Shown here: one piece after another, positions 17,728 to 27,044 of the stretch | How the letters are laid out: each line of letters opens with the position of its first letter | Position numbering within the stretch: position 1 is the first letter of the stretch | Assembly: GCA_963726825.1 (NCBI GenBank) | Contig: CAVSDT010000001.1 | Coordinates: 124,001-188,000, forward strand | Direction of reading: 5' to 3' | Length of the DNA: 64,000 bases | DNA from: DATLGB01 sp963726825 | Lineage (GTDB): Bacteria > Actinomycetota > Thermoleophilia > Solirubrobacterales > Solirubrobacteraceae | Translations under genes and position numbers: made by a program | The notes under the pieces: generated by a model | What the model was told of the DNA's origin: nothing | The model's database searches: none | The model's input: only the letters and a program-made list of their open reading frames with translations

Positions 17728-18773
17728 GCCGCCACGGCGGCGACGGCCCGCGCGGACGGCGTCCGGTCGGAGCGGCTGGCGGCTGCCTGCACGAGCGCCG
17801 CGAGGCGGCGTGCGCCCTTCCCGTCGTGGAGCGCCGACCAGCCCGCGGTGTCGCGCGCCTCGGCGGCGGCCAGCAGCGTCGGCCACTCGGCGGCAGGGGG
17901 GAAGGCGGGCCGCACCTCGGCGACGCCGAGCCGCTCGAGGGCGCGCCCGGCGTCGGCCTGCTCGTCGAACGGGCGCGGCTGTGGGAGGCAGACGAACGGG
18001 CGCCGCGCGGCGGCGACCTCGGCGACGACGTTGCCGCCGGCCGAGCCGACGACGACGGAGCAGCGCCGCAGGAGCGCCTCGACGTCGGCGCCGGACCCGT
18101 GGTCGACGACGTTGGGACCGTCGACCCGCAGCGCACCCGCCACGTGCCAGGTCCGCTCCGGGGTGCTCAGGGCCGCGGCGCGCACGGCCGCCGGCGTGAT
18201 GTCGTGCCCTCCGACGCCCGTCACGAAGAGGACGTCGCCGCCGGACGGGAGCGGGGGGAAGGCAGGCCCGCCGTCGAAGCGCGAGATCGCGCCGGTGAAG
18301 ACGCGGTTCGGCGTCGGCGGCAGCGCCCCGGGCCGGTCGCCGACCGGCGTCCAGGGACAGGCGACGGCGGCGGCCTGGGCGTAGGCGAGCGCGTGCGGGG
18401 CGTCCGTGCGGGTGCCGCGCTGGGCGACGAGGACGGTCGGGATGCCGAGCAGCCGCGCCAGCAGCGCAACCTCGACGGAGACGTCGGCGACCAGGACGTC
18501 GGCGCGCACGCGGGCCAGGGCGTCGGCGACCAGCGCCATGCGGGCGCGCAGGCCGGCGTGGCGCAGCGGCGCCCAGTGCAGCGTCCCACGGGCGTCGGCA
18601 TCCTCCGGCGCGCGCGCGAGATCCAACGGCAGGTCGACCCAGTCGAGCGTCGAGCCGGCGGGGCGCGGGAGGCTCGAGAGCACGACGGGCGGCTCGTCCA
18701 GGTGGGGCGCAGTGGCGCCCAGCCGCGCGAGGTGCCCGGCACCCTGGTGATGCACGTACCAGGCGACCGTCAT
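17724..18773 (-). CDS. MurG/GT28-like glycosyltransferase
   Basis: A 349-residue protein. VAWYVHHQGAGHLAR at the N-terminus matches the acceptor-loop region of MurG/GT28-like enzymes. The second half has VLFVTGVGGHD, VVVGSAGGNVVAEVAAARRP and CLPQPRPFDEQ, the donor-binding loop that recognises a UDP-sugar. It overlaps both neighbours by four bases. It is soluble, so it probably transfers a sugar at the cytoplasmic membrane face. Confidence 0.83.
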   Translation of the reverse strand: MTVAWYVHHQGAGHLARLGATAPHLDEPPVVLSSLPRPAGSTLDWVDLPLDLARAPEDADARGTLHWAPLRHAGLRARMALVADALARVRADVLVADVSVEVALLARLLGIPTVLVAQRGTRTDAPHALAYAQAAAVACPWTPVGDRPGALPPTPNRVFTGAISRFDGGPAFPPLPSGGDVLFVTGVGGHDITPAAVRAAALSTPERTWHVAGALRVDGPNVVDHGSGADVEALLRRCSVVVGSAGGNVVAEVAAARRPFVCLPQPRPFDEQADAGRALERLGVAEVRPAFPPAAEWPTLLAAAEARDTAGWSALHDGKGARRLAALVQAAASRSDRTPSARAVAAVAA

Positions 18774-19864
18774 GCGGGAACCGCCGGGAGCGGGTCGGCC
18801 TCGTAGCGGATGCGGCGATACAGGCGCTCGTAGCCATGGCCCATCGCGTCCAGGCCGTGACGCGCGCGGGCGTGCCAGCGGACCGCGGAGCGGTCGAGTG
18901 CCGAGGCCTCGAGCATCGCCGCGGCGAGCGCGTCGACGTCGTCGGGCCGGCAGAGGCGGCCCCCGGCGCGGCCGACGACGTCGGCGAGGCCGCCGCGGGC
19001 GAACGCGGCCACCGGCGTCCCGGTCGCCATCGCCTCGGCGGCCACGAGGCCGAACGGCTCGTCCCACACCGGGGAGACGACCGCCACCCGGCTGCGGCCC
19101 ACGAGGTCCGCCAGCGCGGGGGGCGCGAGGTGGCCGACGTGGACGACGCCGGCGCCGAGGTGCGGGCGCACGGCGCGCTCGAAGTAGTCGCGGTCCACGA
19201 TCGGGCCGGCGAGTCGCAGGGCCATGCCGGCGGCCTTCGCGGCGGCGATCGCCAGATGGGGGGCCTTCTCGGGCACGATGCGCCCGCACCACACCGCGGC
19301 GTGGCCCCCGGGACCGGCAGGCCACACGCCCATGTCGACGCCGTTGGGGACGACGTCGTCGACCGCCGCCACCGGCTCCCACATCACGGCGGTCGCCCGT
19401 GACACCGCGCTCAGGCGCACGGTGCGGCGGACGCCCGGCATGGCGAGGGCGGACTCGAGCCACGGCGTCGGCGGCGTGTGGAGGGTCAGCAGCAGCGGCA
19501 TCGGCAGCAGCCCGGCCATCGCCACCGGCAGGTGATGGAGCGCGTGGGAGTGCACGAGGTCGAACTCGTCCTCGTCGGCCGCGAGCTCGAGCATCAGCGA
19601 CTGGTACGCGTGGTGGGCCGCGAGGAAGCCCTCCGGCGGCATCGACACGTCCGCGCGACCGCGCCAGGACGTGGCGTGCCCGAGCCTCAGCGGGCGCAGC
19701 GTGACGCCGGGGACGACGCTCCCCGGGGGCGCGAACACCGTCACGTCGTGCCCCTGCTCGGCGAGCCACCGGGCCAGCGCCCACGTCAACGCCTCGAGGC
19801 CCCCGGCGAACGGGGGGCGGAGCGGGTTGATGTGGTGGGCGATGACGGCGAGGCGCAAGGACAC
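18770..19864 (-). CDS. Glycosyltransferase family 4
   Basis: About 364 residues from a GTG at 19864. GT4 features are complete: LAVIAHHINPLRPPFAGGLE, FDLVHSHALHHLP, VVPNGVDMGVW, WCGRIVPEKAPHLAI, and EPFGLVAAEAMATGTPVAA with the catalytic EX7E spacing. A GGAGG lies rather far (about 16 bases) from the GTG, so an upstream CTG is conceivable. It heads the run GT4-GT28-GT2, probably assembling part of a surface saccharide. Confidence 0.88.
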   Translation of the reverse strand: MSLRLAVIAHHINPLRPPFAGGLEALTWALARWLAEQGHDVTVFAPPGSVVPGVTLRPLRLGHATSWRGRADVSMPPEGFLAAHHAYQSLMLELAADEDEFDLVHSHALHHLPVAMAGLLPMPLLLTLHTPPTPWLESALAMPGVRRTVRLSAVSRATAVMWEPVAAVDDVVPNGVDMGVWPAGPGGHAAVWCGRIVPEKAPHLAIAAAKAAGMALRLAGPIVDRDYFERAVRPHLGAGVVHVGHLAPPALADLVGRSRVAVVSPVWDEPFGLVAAEAMATGTPVAAFARGGLADVVGRAGGRLCRPDDVDALAAAMLEASALDRSAVRWHARARHGLDAMGHGYERLYRRIRYEADPLPAVPA

Positions 19865-20066
19865 GGTCCGGATCAGGGGTCCTCCGTGATACGGCCCCGT
19901 CCGGGTGCTGGATCCCCCCGCCCCCCGCTGGTCAGGAGCGTGACGGTCGGTCCCGCGCCGCGGAGGAGGGCCTGGCGGCTCGCCCGCCGCGACCTCGAGG
20001 CGCTCGGGCACGCCAGCTGACCCTCGGCCTCGCTGATGGGCGGCCGACCGGGGTAGTGCCGGGCCC

Positions 20067-21110
20067 ATGCGAATCGTGGTGACCGGAGCGACGGGCAACG
20101 TGGGGACCGCGGTGCTGCGGGCGCTGGAGGCCGATCCCGGCGTCGACGAGGTCGTGGGCATCGCCCGCCGCGTCCCGGACACCGCCACGGGCAAGACGAC
20201 CTACCACCGCGCCGACATCGCCACCGACGACCTGCGCGCGCCGATGAAGGGCGCCGACGTGGTCGTCCACCTCGCGTGGCTGATCCAGCCGTCGCGTGAC
20301 GAGGCCACGACCCACGCCGTCAACGTCGCGGGCTCCGAGCGCGTGTTCGAGGCCGCGGCGGCCGAGGCCGGCGCCCTCGTGCACGCCTCGTCGGTCGGCG
20401 CCTACTCCCCCGGGCCCAAGGACGACCCCGTGGACGAGTCCTGGCCCACCGGCGGGATCGAGACCTCGTTCTACTCGCGTCACAAGGCCGCCGCCGAGCG
20501 CGCGCTGGACGCCGTCGAGGCGGCCCACCCCGACCTGCGCGTCGCGCGCCTGCGGCCCGGGCTGATCTTCCAGGCCGACGCCGCCGCGGAGATCCGGCGC
20601 TACTTCGCCGGCCCGTTCCTCCCGGGCGCGCTCGTGCGTCCCGGCCTGCTGCGGGTCGTGCCACGCCTTCGCCGCCTCGTCATCCAGGCCGTTCACGCCG
20701 ACGACATCGCTCAGGCCTACCGGCTCGCCGCGACGACGCCGAGCGCGAGCGGCGCGTACAACATCGCCGCGGAGCCCGTGCTCGACCCGGCGTCGCTGGC
20801 GCAGGCGCTCGGCGCCGTGCAGGTCCCCGCCTCGCCGCGGGTGCTGCGGGCGTTCGCGGACTGGACGTTCAAGCTGCGGCTGCAGCCGACGCCCCCCGGC
20901 TGGCTCGACCTCGCCCTGGGCGTCCCCGTGATGGACGCCACGCGGGCGCGGACCGAGCTCGGCTGGGATCCGCAGACGTCCGGGACCGACGCGCTGCTCG
21001 AGCTGCTGCGCGCGATGTCCCGCGGCCAGGGCGCGGACACGCCGGCCCTCTCGGAGGACGTCAGCCGCCTCGACGAGCTCCGCAGCGGAGTCGGTGCCAG
21101 CAACCCGTAG
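20067..21110 (+). CDS. NAD-dependent epimerase/dehydratase (extended SDR)
   Basis: A 347-residue protein: cofactor motif VVTGATGNVGTAV, DVVVHLAW, VHASSVGAYSPG, and the catalytic pair in FYSRHKAAAER. The C-terminus has VHADDIAQAYRLA and FKLRLQPTPPGWLDLA. It starts the plus-strand block with a methyltransferase and an acyltransferase close behind, so a role in sugar or lipid-head modification is plausible. About 200 bp upstream of it hold no gene that I can see. Confidence 0.87.
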   Translation: MRIVVTGATGNVGTAVLRALEADPGVDEVVGIARRVPDTATGKTTYHRADIATDDLRAPMKGADVVVHLAWLIQPSRDEATTHAVNVAGSERVFEAAAAEAGALVHASSVGAYSPGPKDDPVDESWPTGGIETSFYSRHKAAAERALDAVEAAHPDLRVARLRPGLIFQADAAAEIRRYFAGPFLPGALVRPGLLRVVPRLRRLVIQAVHADDIAQAYRLAATTPSASGAYNIAAEPVLDPASLAQALGAVQVPASPRVLRAFADWTFKLRLQPTPPGWLDLALGVPVMDATRARTELGWDPQTSGTDALLELLRAMSRGQGADTPALSEDVSRLDELRSGVGASNP

Positions 21111-21119
21111 GATCCGCGC

Positions 21120-21812
21120 GTGCTGGCCGCCAGCCGTGACCGGATCCTCGCCACGCTGCCCGACACGGCCGGCGTGCTCGACGTGGGTGGCTGGGCCGTC
21201 CCGTTCTCGCGTGCGGACCACGTGCTCGACCTCGGCGCGTACGAGACGCGGGCGGGCTGGGGCCACGACGGCGACCCCGCGGCAGAGCGCTTCACGGCCG
21301 ACACGTGGACCCGGCGCGACGTCTGCGAGCACACGCCGTGGCCCTACGCCGACGACGCGTTCGACTTCGCCATCTGCTCGCACACCCTGGAGGACCTGCG
21401 CGACCCGATCTGGGTCTGCGCGGAGCTGAGCCGCGTCGCGCGGGCCGGCTACGTCGAGGTCCCGTCCCGGCTGGAGGAGCAGACATGGGGCTTCCAGGGC
21501 CAGTGGACGGGCTGGAGCCATCACCACTGGCTGATCGACGCCGACCAGGGTGCCGGCCGGCTGGACTTCGTGTTCAAGCACCACGTGGTGCACGACCCGC
21601 GCTTTCGTCTGCCGACCGCGTTCCGCGACACGCTCGACGACGCGGCGCGCGTGACGACGCTGTGGTGGGAGCGCGCCATCGACGCGCGCGAGCGGATCTT
21701 CGACTCCGCCGAGGCGCTGAACGCGTACCTCTCGGAGGTCGTCGAGCGGCACGCGCCGGGCGGCGACCCGCCCCCCGGGCGCCGGCCGCGCGGGCTCCGG
21801 CGCCGGGCGTAG
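21120..21812 (+). CDS. Methyltransferase-fold protein (glycan context)
   Basis: A 230-residue protein from a GTG at 21120, nine bases after the epimerase stop. VLDVGGWAVPF looks like a weakened AdoMet motif I, and FDFAICSHTLEDLRDP is the motif seen in class I methyltransferases that act in polysaccharide loci. A WGFQGQWTGWSHHHW stretch is unusual and may form the acceptor site. Substrate and activity are unknown; it could also be a non-methylating homologue. Confidence 0.65.
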   Translation: MLAASRDRILATLPDTAGVLDVGGWAVPFSRADHVLDLGAYETRAGWGHDGDPAAERFTADTWTRRDVCEHTPWPYADDAFDFAICSHTLEDLRDPIWVCAELSRVARAGYVEVPSRLEEQTWGFQGQWTGWSHHHWLIDADQGAGRLDFVFKHHVVHDPRFRLPTAFRDTLDDAARVTTLWWERAIDARERIFDSAEALNAYLSEVVERHAPGGDPPPGRRPRGLRRRA

Positions 21813-21829
21813 CGCCGTAGGCTCCCCGC

Positions 21830-23053
21830 GTGCCCGCCGACGCGCACCCCGGCGCCGCACCCGCTCCCGCGGCGGGCCGCTTCGCGCACTTCGACGGGCT
21901 GCGGGCGATCGCCGCGCTGTCGGTGTTCGGCCTCCACGGCGTCTACCAGATCGCGATCGTGCGCCCGCAGGATCACGGCTGGTACCGCTGGGCCGTCCAC
22001 CTCGACGTCGGGGTGACGATCTTCTTCGTCATCTCGGGCTTCCTGCTGTTCCGCCCGCTGCTGGCGGGCGCGCTCGCGGGCCGGCCGACCGGCGTGCGCG
22101 CCTACGCGTGGCGGCGCGCCGTGCGCATCGTCCCCGCCTACTGGGTCGCGCTGGCGATCATCACCGTGTGGTTCGACCTCACCGAGGTCCAGTCGCTCGG
22201 CGGCGCCCTCCGGTTCGGGCTGTTCGCGCAGGTCTACGACGCCTCCGACGCCCTGCGCGGGATGGGCCAGGCGTGGAGCCTGGACGTCGAGGTGCTCTTC
22301 TACGCCGTCCTGCCCGTCGTCGCGCTCGTGCCCCTGAGGACGCGATCGCTGCGGGCGAGCCTCGTGGCGGTGCTCGCGTTCGCGGCGGCCGGGCTGGCGT
22401 GGCGGCTGTTCGCCGTCACGCAGGTCGACGTGGCCGCGCCCGGCTCGGCGTCGTGGCTGTACGTGCTGCCCGCGCACATGGACGCCCTCGGCGCCGGGAT
22501 GCTGCTCGCGACGGCGTGGGTCGCCCGCGAGCAGGGCCACCGGCTCCGGGCCGTCGGGGCGCTGGCCCGCCACCCCGGACGCTGCTGGGCAGCGGCCATC
22601 GCGCTGTTCATCGTGCTCGGTCTGATCGTGGACGGCGGCACGCGCGCGAATCCGCTGATCACCGACCCGCAGTACGTGGTCGCGCGGACCCTGTACGCGG
22701 TGATCGCGCTCCTGATCGTGCTCCCCGCCGTGTTCACGGTGCCCGCCGGGACGCGCAGCCCGGTGCACGGCCTCCTGGCGAGCCGGCCGATGCAGCTGAT
22801 GGGGCTCGTGTCCTACTCGTTCTACCTGTGGCACTACGCCGCGATCGGCCAGCTGCTGCGCTGGTGGGGACGGCCACCCGCCGGCGTGGCGGAGTGGATC
22901 GCGTGGGTCGCCGCGTGCCTGGCCGCCGGGATCGCCCTCGCGGCGCTGTCCTTCGTCCTGATCGAGCGGCCGTTCATGCGGCTCGGGCGTCTGGTGCAGG
23001 CGCGGCGCGGGCAGGCGCAGCTCGACGCCGCCCAGCTGCAGGCCGCGCCCTAG
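21830..23053 (+). CDS. Acyltransferase 3 family membrane protein (OafA-like)
   Basis: A 407-residue protein with about ten membrane segments, from a GTG at 21830. The start FAHFDGLRAIAALSVFGLHG carries the conserved Arg and the His of the family. FFVISGFLLFRPLL, AWRRAVRIVPAYWVAL and the late SYSFYLWHYAAIG are also typical. Such enzymes move acetyl or other short acyl groups across the membrane onto surface sugars. It follows the epimerase and methyltransferase genes on the same strand. Confidence 0.9.
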   Translation: MPADAHPGAAPAPAAGRFAHFDGLRAIAALSVFGLHGVYQIAIVRPQDHGWYRWAVHLDVGVTIFFVISGFLLFRPLLAGALAGRPTGVRAYAWRRAVRIVPAYWVALAIITVWFDLTEVQSLGGALRFGLFAQVYDASDALRGMGQAWSLDVEVLFYAVLPVVALVPLRTRSLRASLVAVLAFAAAGLAWRLFAVTQVDVAAPGSASWLYVLPAHMDALGAGMLLATAWVAREQGHRLRAVGALARHPGRCWAAAIALFIVLGLIVDGGTRANPLITDPQYVVARTLYAVIALLIVLPAVFTVPAGTRSPVHGLLASRPMQLMGLVSYSFYLWHYAAIGQLLRWWGRPPAGVAEWIAWVAACLAAGIALAALSFVLIERPFMRLGRLVQARRGQAQLDAAQLQAAP

Positions 23054-23062
23054 GAGCTACAC

Positions 23063-23635
23063 CTAGCGCAGCCGCAGCGAGCGCACGAGCGGCTGGTAGA
23101 CCGTCGTGTCGACCCGCTCGAACTGGTCCGGCGGCGCCGAGCCGTCGAGCACGACCTCCGTCCGGTCCTTGAAGACGTGGACCGACCGGTAGCGGCGCAC
23201 GCTCCCGGCGGTTGTCTGCGTCGTCGTCAGCACGATCGCCGGGGCGCCCGCCACCCGCGTCACCCGCTGGGAGTCGATCTTGACCGCGGGATCGCGCTGC
23301 TTGACCTGGGCGACGAGCCGGCGCTGGGCGCCGCGCAGCTCCGCGCCCGCCTTCGGCAGCGGCTCCGTGCGCGGGTAGCGCCACACCACGAGCGTCGCGG
23401 TACCGGACCGCACGCCGCCGGCGAGCGTGTCCTGCGGCTCGACGTTGGTCCAGCTGCCGGGGGCCGTGAACTTGATGTCGCGGCCGCCGAGGACGACGTC
23501 GCGCTTGCCGGACGCCCGCTCCGGGGTCGAGACATCGGGCGCGACGGTGCGCTGGGCGCCGCAGCCGCCGGCCACGATCGCGAGGGCCGCGAGCAGCGTG
23601 AGGAGCGTGCGTCGCACGGTCGGGAGGCTAGCCAC
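23063..23635 (-). CDS. Predicted lipoprotein of unknown function
   Basis: A 190-residue protein with a lipoprotein signal peptide: basic MASLPTVRR, a hydrophobic core, and a VAGGC lipobox with Cys near residue 25. The mature part has KFTAPGSWTNVEP and a final YQPLVRSLRLR, a pattern of small extracytoplasmic beta-rich lipoproteins. No enzyme motif is seen. It is divergent from pobA with 38 bp between the starts and convergent with the acyltransferase gene. Confidence 0.72.
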   Translation of the reverse strand: MASLPTVRRTLLTLLAALAIVAGGCGAQRTVAPDVSTPERASGKRDVVLGGRDIKFTAPGSWTNVEPQDTLAGGVRSGTATLVVWRYPRTEPLPKAGAELRGAQRRLVAQVKQRDPAVKIDSQRVTRVAGAPAIVLTTTQTTAGSVRRYRSVHVFKDRTEVVLDGSAPPDQFERVDTTVYQPLVRSLRLR

Positions 23636-23673
23636 GGCGCGCCGGCGGTCCCGCCGGGTGTCATGCTCGCGCG

Positions 23674-24834
23674 ATGCGGGCGCGCACCCAGGTGGCGATC
23701 GTCGGGGCGGGGCCGGCCGGGCTCCTGCTCGCCCGGCTGTTGGAGCTCGCCGGGGTCGAGACGGTGGTGCTCGAGGTCCGCGACCGCGCCTACGTGCAGG
23801 CGCGCCAGCGCGCGGGGATCCTCGAGCAGGGGACGATGGACACCCTCGTCGCGGCCGGGGTCGGTGACCGGATGCTCGCGGAGCGGATGCTGCACGGGGG
23901 GATCGACCTGCGCTTCGACGGCACGTCGCACCGCATCGACATCACCGGGCTGACCGGGCGCAGCGTCGCGATCTACGCCCAGACGGAGGTGGTCAAGGAC
24001 CTCGTGGCCGCGCGGCTCGAGCGCGGTCTGCCCCTCCTGTTCGAGGTCGCCGACGTCGCGGTCGAGGTCGGCGACGCACCCGTCGTCACGTACACGCGCG
24101 ACGGGAACAGGCACACGCTGCGGGCCGACTACGTCGCCGGCTGCGACGGCTTCCACGGGGTCTGCCGCGACCTCGCCGGGTTCACCGGCGTCGCTGCGCG
24201 CGAGTACCCCTTCTCGTGGCTCGGCATCCTGGCCGACGCGCCGCCGTCGGAGCCCGAGCTGATCTACGCCCACCACGAGCGCGGCTTCGCCCTCGCCTCG
24301 ATGCGCTCGGACGCCATCAGCCGGCTGTACCTCCAGGTGCCCAACGGCGAGGATCCCGCCGCCTGGTCCGACGACCGGATCTGGACCGAGCTCGCCACCC
24401 GCCTGCACCGCCACGACGGCTTCGAGCTCTCCACGGGCCCGATCACCGACAAGGGCGTCACGCCGATGCGCTCCCACGTGGCGACGCCGCTGCGCCACGG
24501 CCGGCTGTTCCTCGCCGGCGACGCCGGGCACATCGTCCCGCCCACGGGCGCGAAGGGCCTCAACCTCGCCGTCGCCGACGTGACGGTCCTGGCCGCCGCG
24601 CTCGCCGACGCCGCCGGCGGGGACGAGCGCGGCATCGACGCCTACTCCGATCGCGCGCTCGAGCGGGTGTGGCGGGCCGAGCACTTCTCGTGGTGGATGA
24701 CCACGATGCTCCACCGCGCGCCCGGCGCCGACGCGTTCGACCGCGGCCTGCAACGGGCGCAGCTCGACTACGTCGTGTCCTCGACGGCGGCGATGACGAC
24801 CCTCGCGGAGAACTACGCCGGCCTGCCGCTGTGA
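23674..24834 (+). CDS. pobA: 4-hydroxybenzoate 3-monooxygenase
   Basis: A 386-residue flavoprotein. The FAD motif VAIVGAGPAGLLLARLL is at the N-terminus, YVQARQRAGILEQGTMD matches the substrate/flavin region of PobA, the DG motif is AGCDGFHGVCR, and the second FAD motif is FLAGDAGHIVPPTGAKGLNL. It hydroxylates 4-hydroxybenzoate to protocatechuate with NAD(P)H and oxygen. No other protocatechuate genes are adjacent, so the rest of the pathway must be elsewhere. Confidence 0.92.
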   Translation: MRARTQVAIVGAGPAGLLLARLLELAGVETVVLEVRDRAYVQARQRAGILEQGTMDTLVAAGVGDRMLAERMLHGGIDLRFDGTSHRIDITGLTGRSVAIYAQTEVVKDLVAARLERGLPLLFEVADVAVEVGDAPVVTYTRDGNRHTLRADYVAGCDGFHGVCRDLAGFTGVAAREYPFSWLGILADAPPSEPELIYAHHERGFALASMRSDAISRLYLQVPNGEDPAAWSDDRIWTELATRLHRHDGFELSTGPITDKGVTPMRSHVATPLRHGRLFLAGDAGHIVPPTGAKGLNLAVADVTVLAAALADAAGGDERGIDAYSDRALERVWRAEHFSWWMTTMLHRAPGADAFDRGLQRAQLDYVVSSTAAMTTLAENYAGLPL

Positions 24835-24841
24835 GGGCCGC

Positions 24842-25411
24842 TCAGCGGCCGATGCGGCCCGCCGCGTAGCCGCGGCGCCGACCGAGCCAGGCCAGCGGGG
24901 GCATCACGACGCGCTGGACCGGCCGCGGTGGCAGCGGCGTGAGCAGCGTGACCATGTCGCGGTAGTGCTCGACCATCACGGCGGCCTCGAGCAGCCCGGC
25001 GAAGGTGCGCGGCAGCGCATGGCGCGTGATCGCCCCCGAGCGCGACAGGCCGGCGGCGTCCTTGAGGAACGCCTCCAGGCTGGACGGTGGCGTCGCCCGG
25101 CAGACGAAGTGGGCGACCTCCGTGCCCCGGTTCCTGAACGCGTGCCGCGTCCCCGGGGCGACGATCGCGGTCTCCCCCGGCTCGAGGACCGACCAGCGCC
25201 GTCCCGACAGGAACTCGGGCCGGCCGGCGAGCACCTCGAAGCGCTCCTCCATCGCGGGGTGCACGTGTGGCGTCACCCCGCCACCCGGATCGACCCACGT
25301 CTCGACGTGCAGGACCGCGCCCTCGGGGTCCTCGTCGGTGGTCCAGAAGCGGCTGCGCATGCGCAGCACCGGATCGCGGGTCAGGTCGTCGTCCATCGCC
25401 TGGCGGCCCAT
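24842..25411 (-). CDS. Cupin-domain protein
   Basis: A 189-residue protein from the ATG at 25411. The cupin motif 1 is TPHVHPAMEERFEVLAG, with metal-ligand His residues and Glu, and motif 2 is PGTRHAFRNRG. The helical C-terminal third ends in a basic RRRGYAAGRIGR. The start codon overlaps the stop of the lipoprotein gene by one base, so it is probably the last gene of the operon below. Substrate unknown. Confidence 0.82.
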   Translation of the reverse strand: MGRQAMDDDLTRDPVLRMRSRFWTTDEDPEGAVLHVETWVDPGGGVTPHVHPAMEERFEVLAGRPEFLSGRRWSVLEPGETAIVAPGTRHAFRNRGTEVAHFVCRATPPSSLEAFLKDAAGLSRSGAITRHALPRTFAGLLEAAVMVEHYRDMVTLLTPLPPRPVQRVVMPPLAWLGRRRGYAAGRIGR

Positions 25412-26247
25412 CAGCCCGCCGGGGCGGGCAGCTCGCCCACCACGTCTGAGGGGGCGTCGACCTCGACCGGGGCGTTGACGTCGGCGAGCCCGACGTCGAA
25501 GGCGAACCGGCCCCCGGCGACCGTCCCGAGGCGCGCCTTCAGGCTCTCCGGGACATCGGCGTGGAAGGCCAGGCGGATCCGCAGCCGCCGCAGGAGCTTG
25601 TCCCGCTTGCCGGTCCACACCTCGAGCGAGGCGTCGTCGACGGCCTTGCGCAGCACGTCGGCCTTCGCGGAGCGCAGGTCCGGGACCGAGGCCCCGGCGT
25701 CGGCGGCCGCGCCGAAGATGTCCCGGAGGGCGGCCACGGCGTCCAGGGTCGCCGACACGTGGTCGACCGCGACGCCGTCGATCGTCCCCGGGGACTCCGT
25801 GCGCGACGAGCGGATCCAGCGCCCGATCGGCAGCTCGACGCCCGCCGCGGCCTGCTCGGCGCCGGCGCGCAGGGCGTCGCTGCGGGCGGCGCCGAGCGCG
25901 TAGACGCCGTCGCCCGTGTCGACGAAGGCCGCGGTGCCGTCGCTGATGAACGTCGCACCGCCCGTCCTGGTCCCGGCGATCTGCGTGTAGCGCAGGCGCG
26001 CCTTCGGCAGCCGGCCGCGGCGCGCGAGCGCGAGCGGGCCGTCGAGCGCGAAGCCCGCCCGGCCCCCCTCGTCCCCGTCGCGCGGCTCGAGCACGAGGCG
26101 CAGGTGCAGGTCGGCGCTGCTGATGTCGCCGAGGTGCGCGCTCGTGGCCCGCAGGGTCTTGCCCGCCGAGCCGTCGGTGGCATCGGCGCCTCCGCAACCG
26201 GCCACCAGCATCGACGCGGCCACGACCGCCGGGAGCAGGCGGATCAC
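25411..26247 (-). CDS. Predicted lipoprotein in the peptide/M50 operon
   Basis: About 278 residues from a GTG at 26247, which overlaps the previous stop as GTGA. The signal peptide ends in a MLVAGC lipobox. The mature domain alternates strands and helices (LHLRLVLEP, FALDGPLALARRG, FISDGTAAFVDTGDGVYAL), reminiscent of LppX/LprG- or LolA-like lipid-binding folds, but this is a weak structural impression. Being the last-but-one gene of the M50 operon it may anchor or chaperone the product outside the membrane. Confidence 0.7.
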   Translation of the reverse strand: MIRLLPAVVAASMLVAGCGGADATDGSAGKTLRATSAHLGDISSADLHLRLVLEPRDGDEGGRAGFALDGPLALARRGRLPKARLRYTQIAGTRTGGATFISDGTAAFVDTGDGVYALGAARSDALRAGAEQAAAGVELPIGRWIRSSRTESPGTIDGVAVDHVSATLDAVAALRDIFGAAADAGASVPDLRSAKADVLRKAVDDASLEVWTGKRDKLLRRLRIRLAFHADVPESLKARLGTVAGGRFAFDVGLADVNAPVEVDAPSDVVGELPAPAG

Positions 26248-27044
26248 GGGGTGGACGTCGCCGTCGCGGTGGCCGTCGGCGTGCGGGTCGGGGTCGACGT
26301 CGCGGTGGCCGTCGGGGTGGCGGTGGCGGTCGGCGTCGGCGTCGCGGTCGGCGTGGCGGTCGGGGTCGCCGCGCCCGGTGTGGCGGTGCGGGTCGGCGTG
26401 GCGGTGCGGGTCGGCGTGGCGGTGACCGTCGGCGTGGCCTTCGGCTTCGGCTTCGGTGTGGGCGTGCCGCTCGGGTCCGCGTCCTCCGGCGGCGGGCGCT
26501 TGGGGACCTTCGCCGCGTCGAGCTCCGTGGAGAGCACCGTCGCGAGGTCGGCGGCGATCTGGTCGAGGCTCGTCTGGAGGTCCTCGAGCGGCGGGTCGTC
26601 CTTGCGCAGCTGCTTGAGCCGCTTCTCGAGCTCCTTGAGCGCCTTCTTGCCGTCCTTGGTGAAGTCCACCGGGCCGCTCGTGCCGACGACGAACTGGTAG
26701 GCGAACGCAGCCGCCTCGCACAGGTCGCAGGTGTCGTTGATGGCGACCGCGAGGTTCTGGGGGGTGACGGTGCCCGCGTCGGCCATCACGAGCACGACCT
26801 GGAAGGAGACGGCCACGGCGCGGCATTCCGTGCAGCTCGCGTAGGCCACGGCGGTGTTCGTCTGGTCCACGACGTCGTCCATGGTCTTGCGGACATCGAA
26901 GGCGAGCTTGAAGACGCTCGATCCGTCCTTCGTGTTGATCGCCACGGCAGCGGTGTCGTCGCCGGCGGCCAGCGCGGGCACCGCGGGCGCCGCGAGCAGG
27001 AGCCCGAGCGCGAGGACGGCGAGGAGGGCGCGGAGGCGGCTCAT
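26244..27044 (-). CDS. Secreted CxxC protein with Thr/Pro-rich tail, M50-associated
   Basis: A 266-residue protein. A cleavable signal peptide ends near ALAAG (residue 27). The core domain at about 30-125 has KDGSSVFKLAF, VVDQTNTAVAYASCTEC (CxxC at 71-74), TPQNLAVAIN and a second CxxC (CDLC, 106-109), then AYQFVVGTSGPV. Residues 130-175 form a charged helix. The last 70 or so residues are almost only Thr, Pro and Ala repeats, a spacer of the kind used to cross the cell wall. The start overlaps the M50 stop by four bases. I recall this core domain near other actinobacterial M50 proteins, but have not verified it. Confidence 0.75.
   Translation of the reverse strand: MSRLRALLAVLALGLLLAAPAVPALAAGDDTAAVAINTKDGSSVFKLAFDVRKTMDDVVDQTNTAVAYASCTECRAVAVSFQVVLVMADAGTVTPQNLAVAINDTCDLCEAAAFAYQFVVGTSGPVDFTKDGKKALKELEKRLKQLRKDDPPLEDLQTSLDQIAADLATVLSTELDAAKVPKRPPPEDADPSGTPTPKPKPKATPTVTATPTRTATPTRTATPGAATPTATPTATPTPTATATPTATATSTPTRTPTATATATSTP

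Noticed and set aside
26247..26460. Repetitive DNA considered as a satellite or CRISPR array
   Set aside because: The repeats have no fixed spacer length and simply encode Thr/Pro/Ala repeats in the tail of the secreted CxxC protein; the same holds near 27050-27300.
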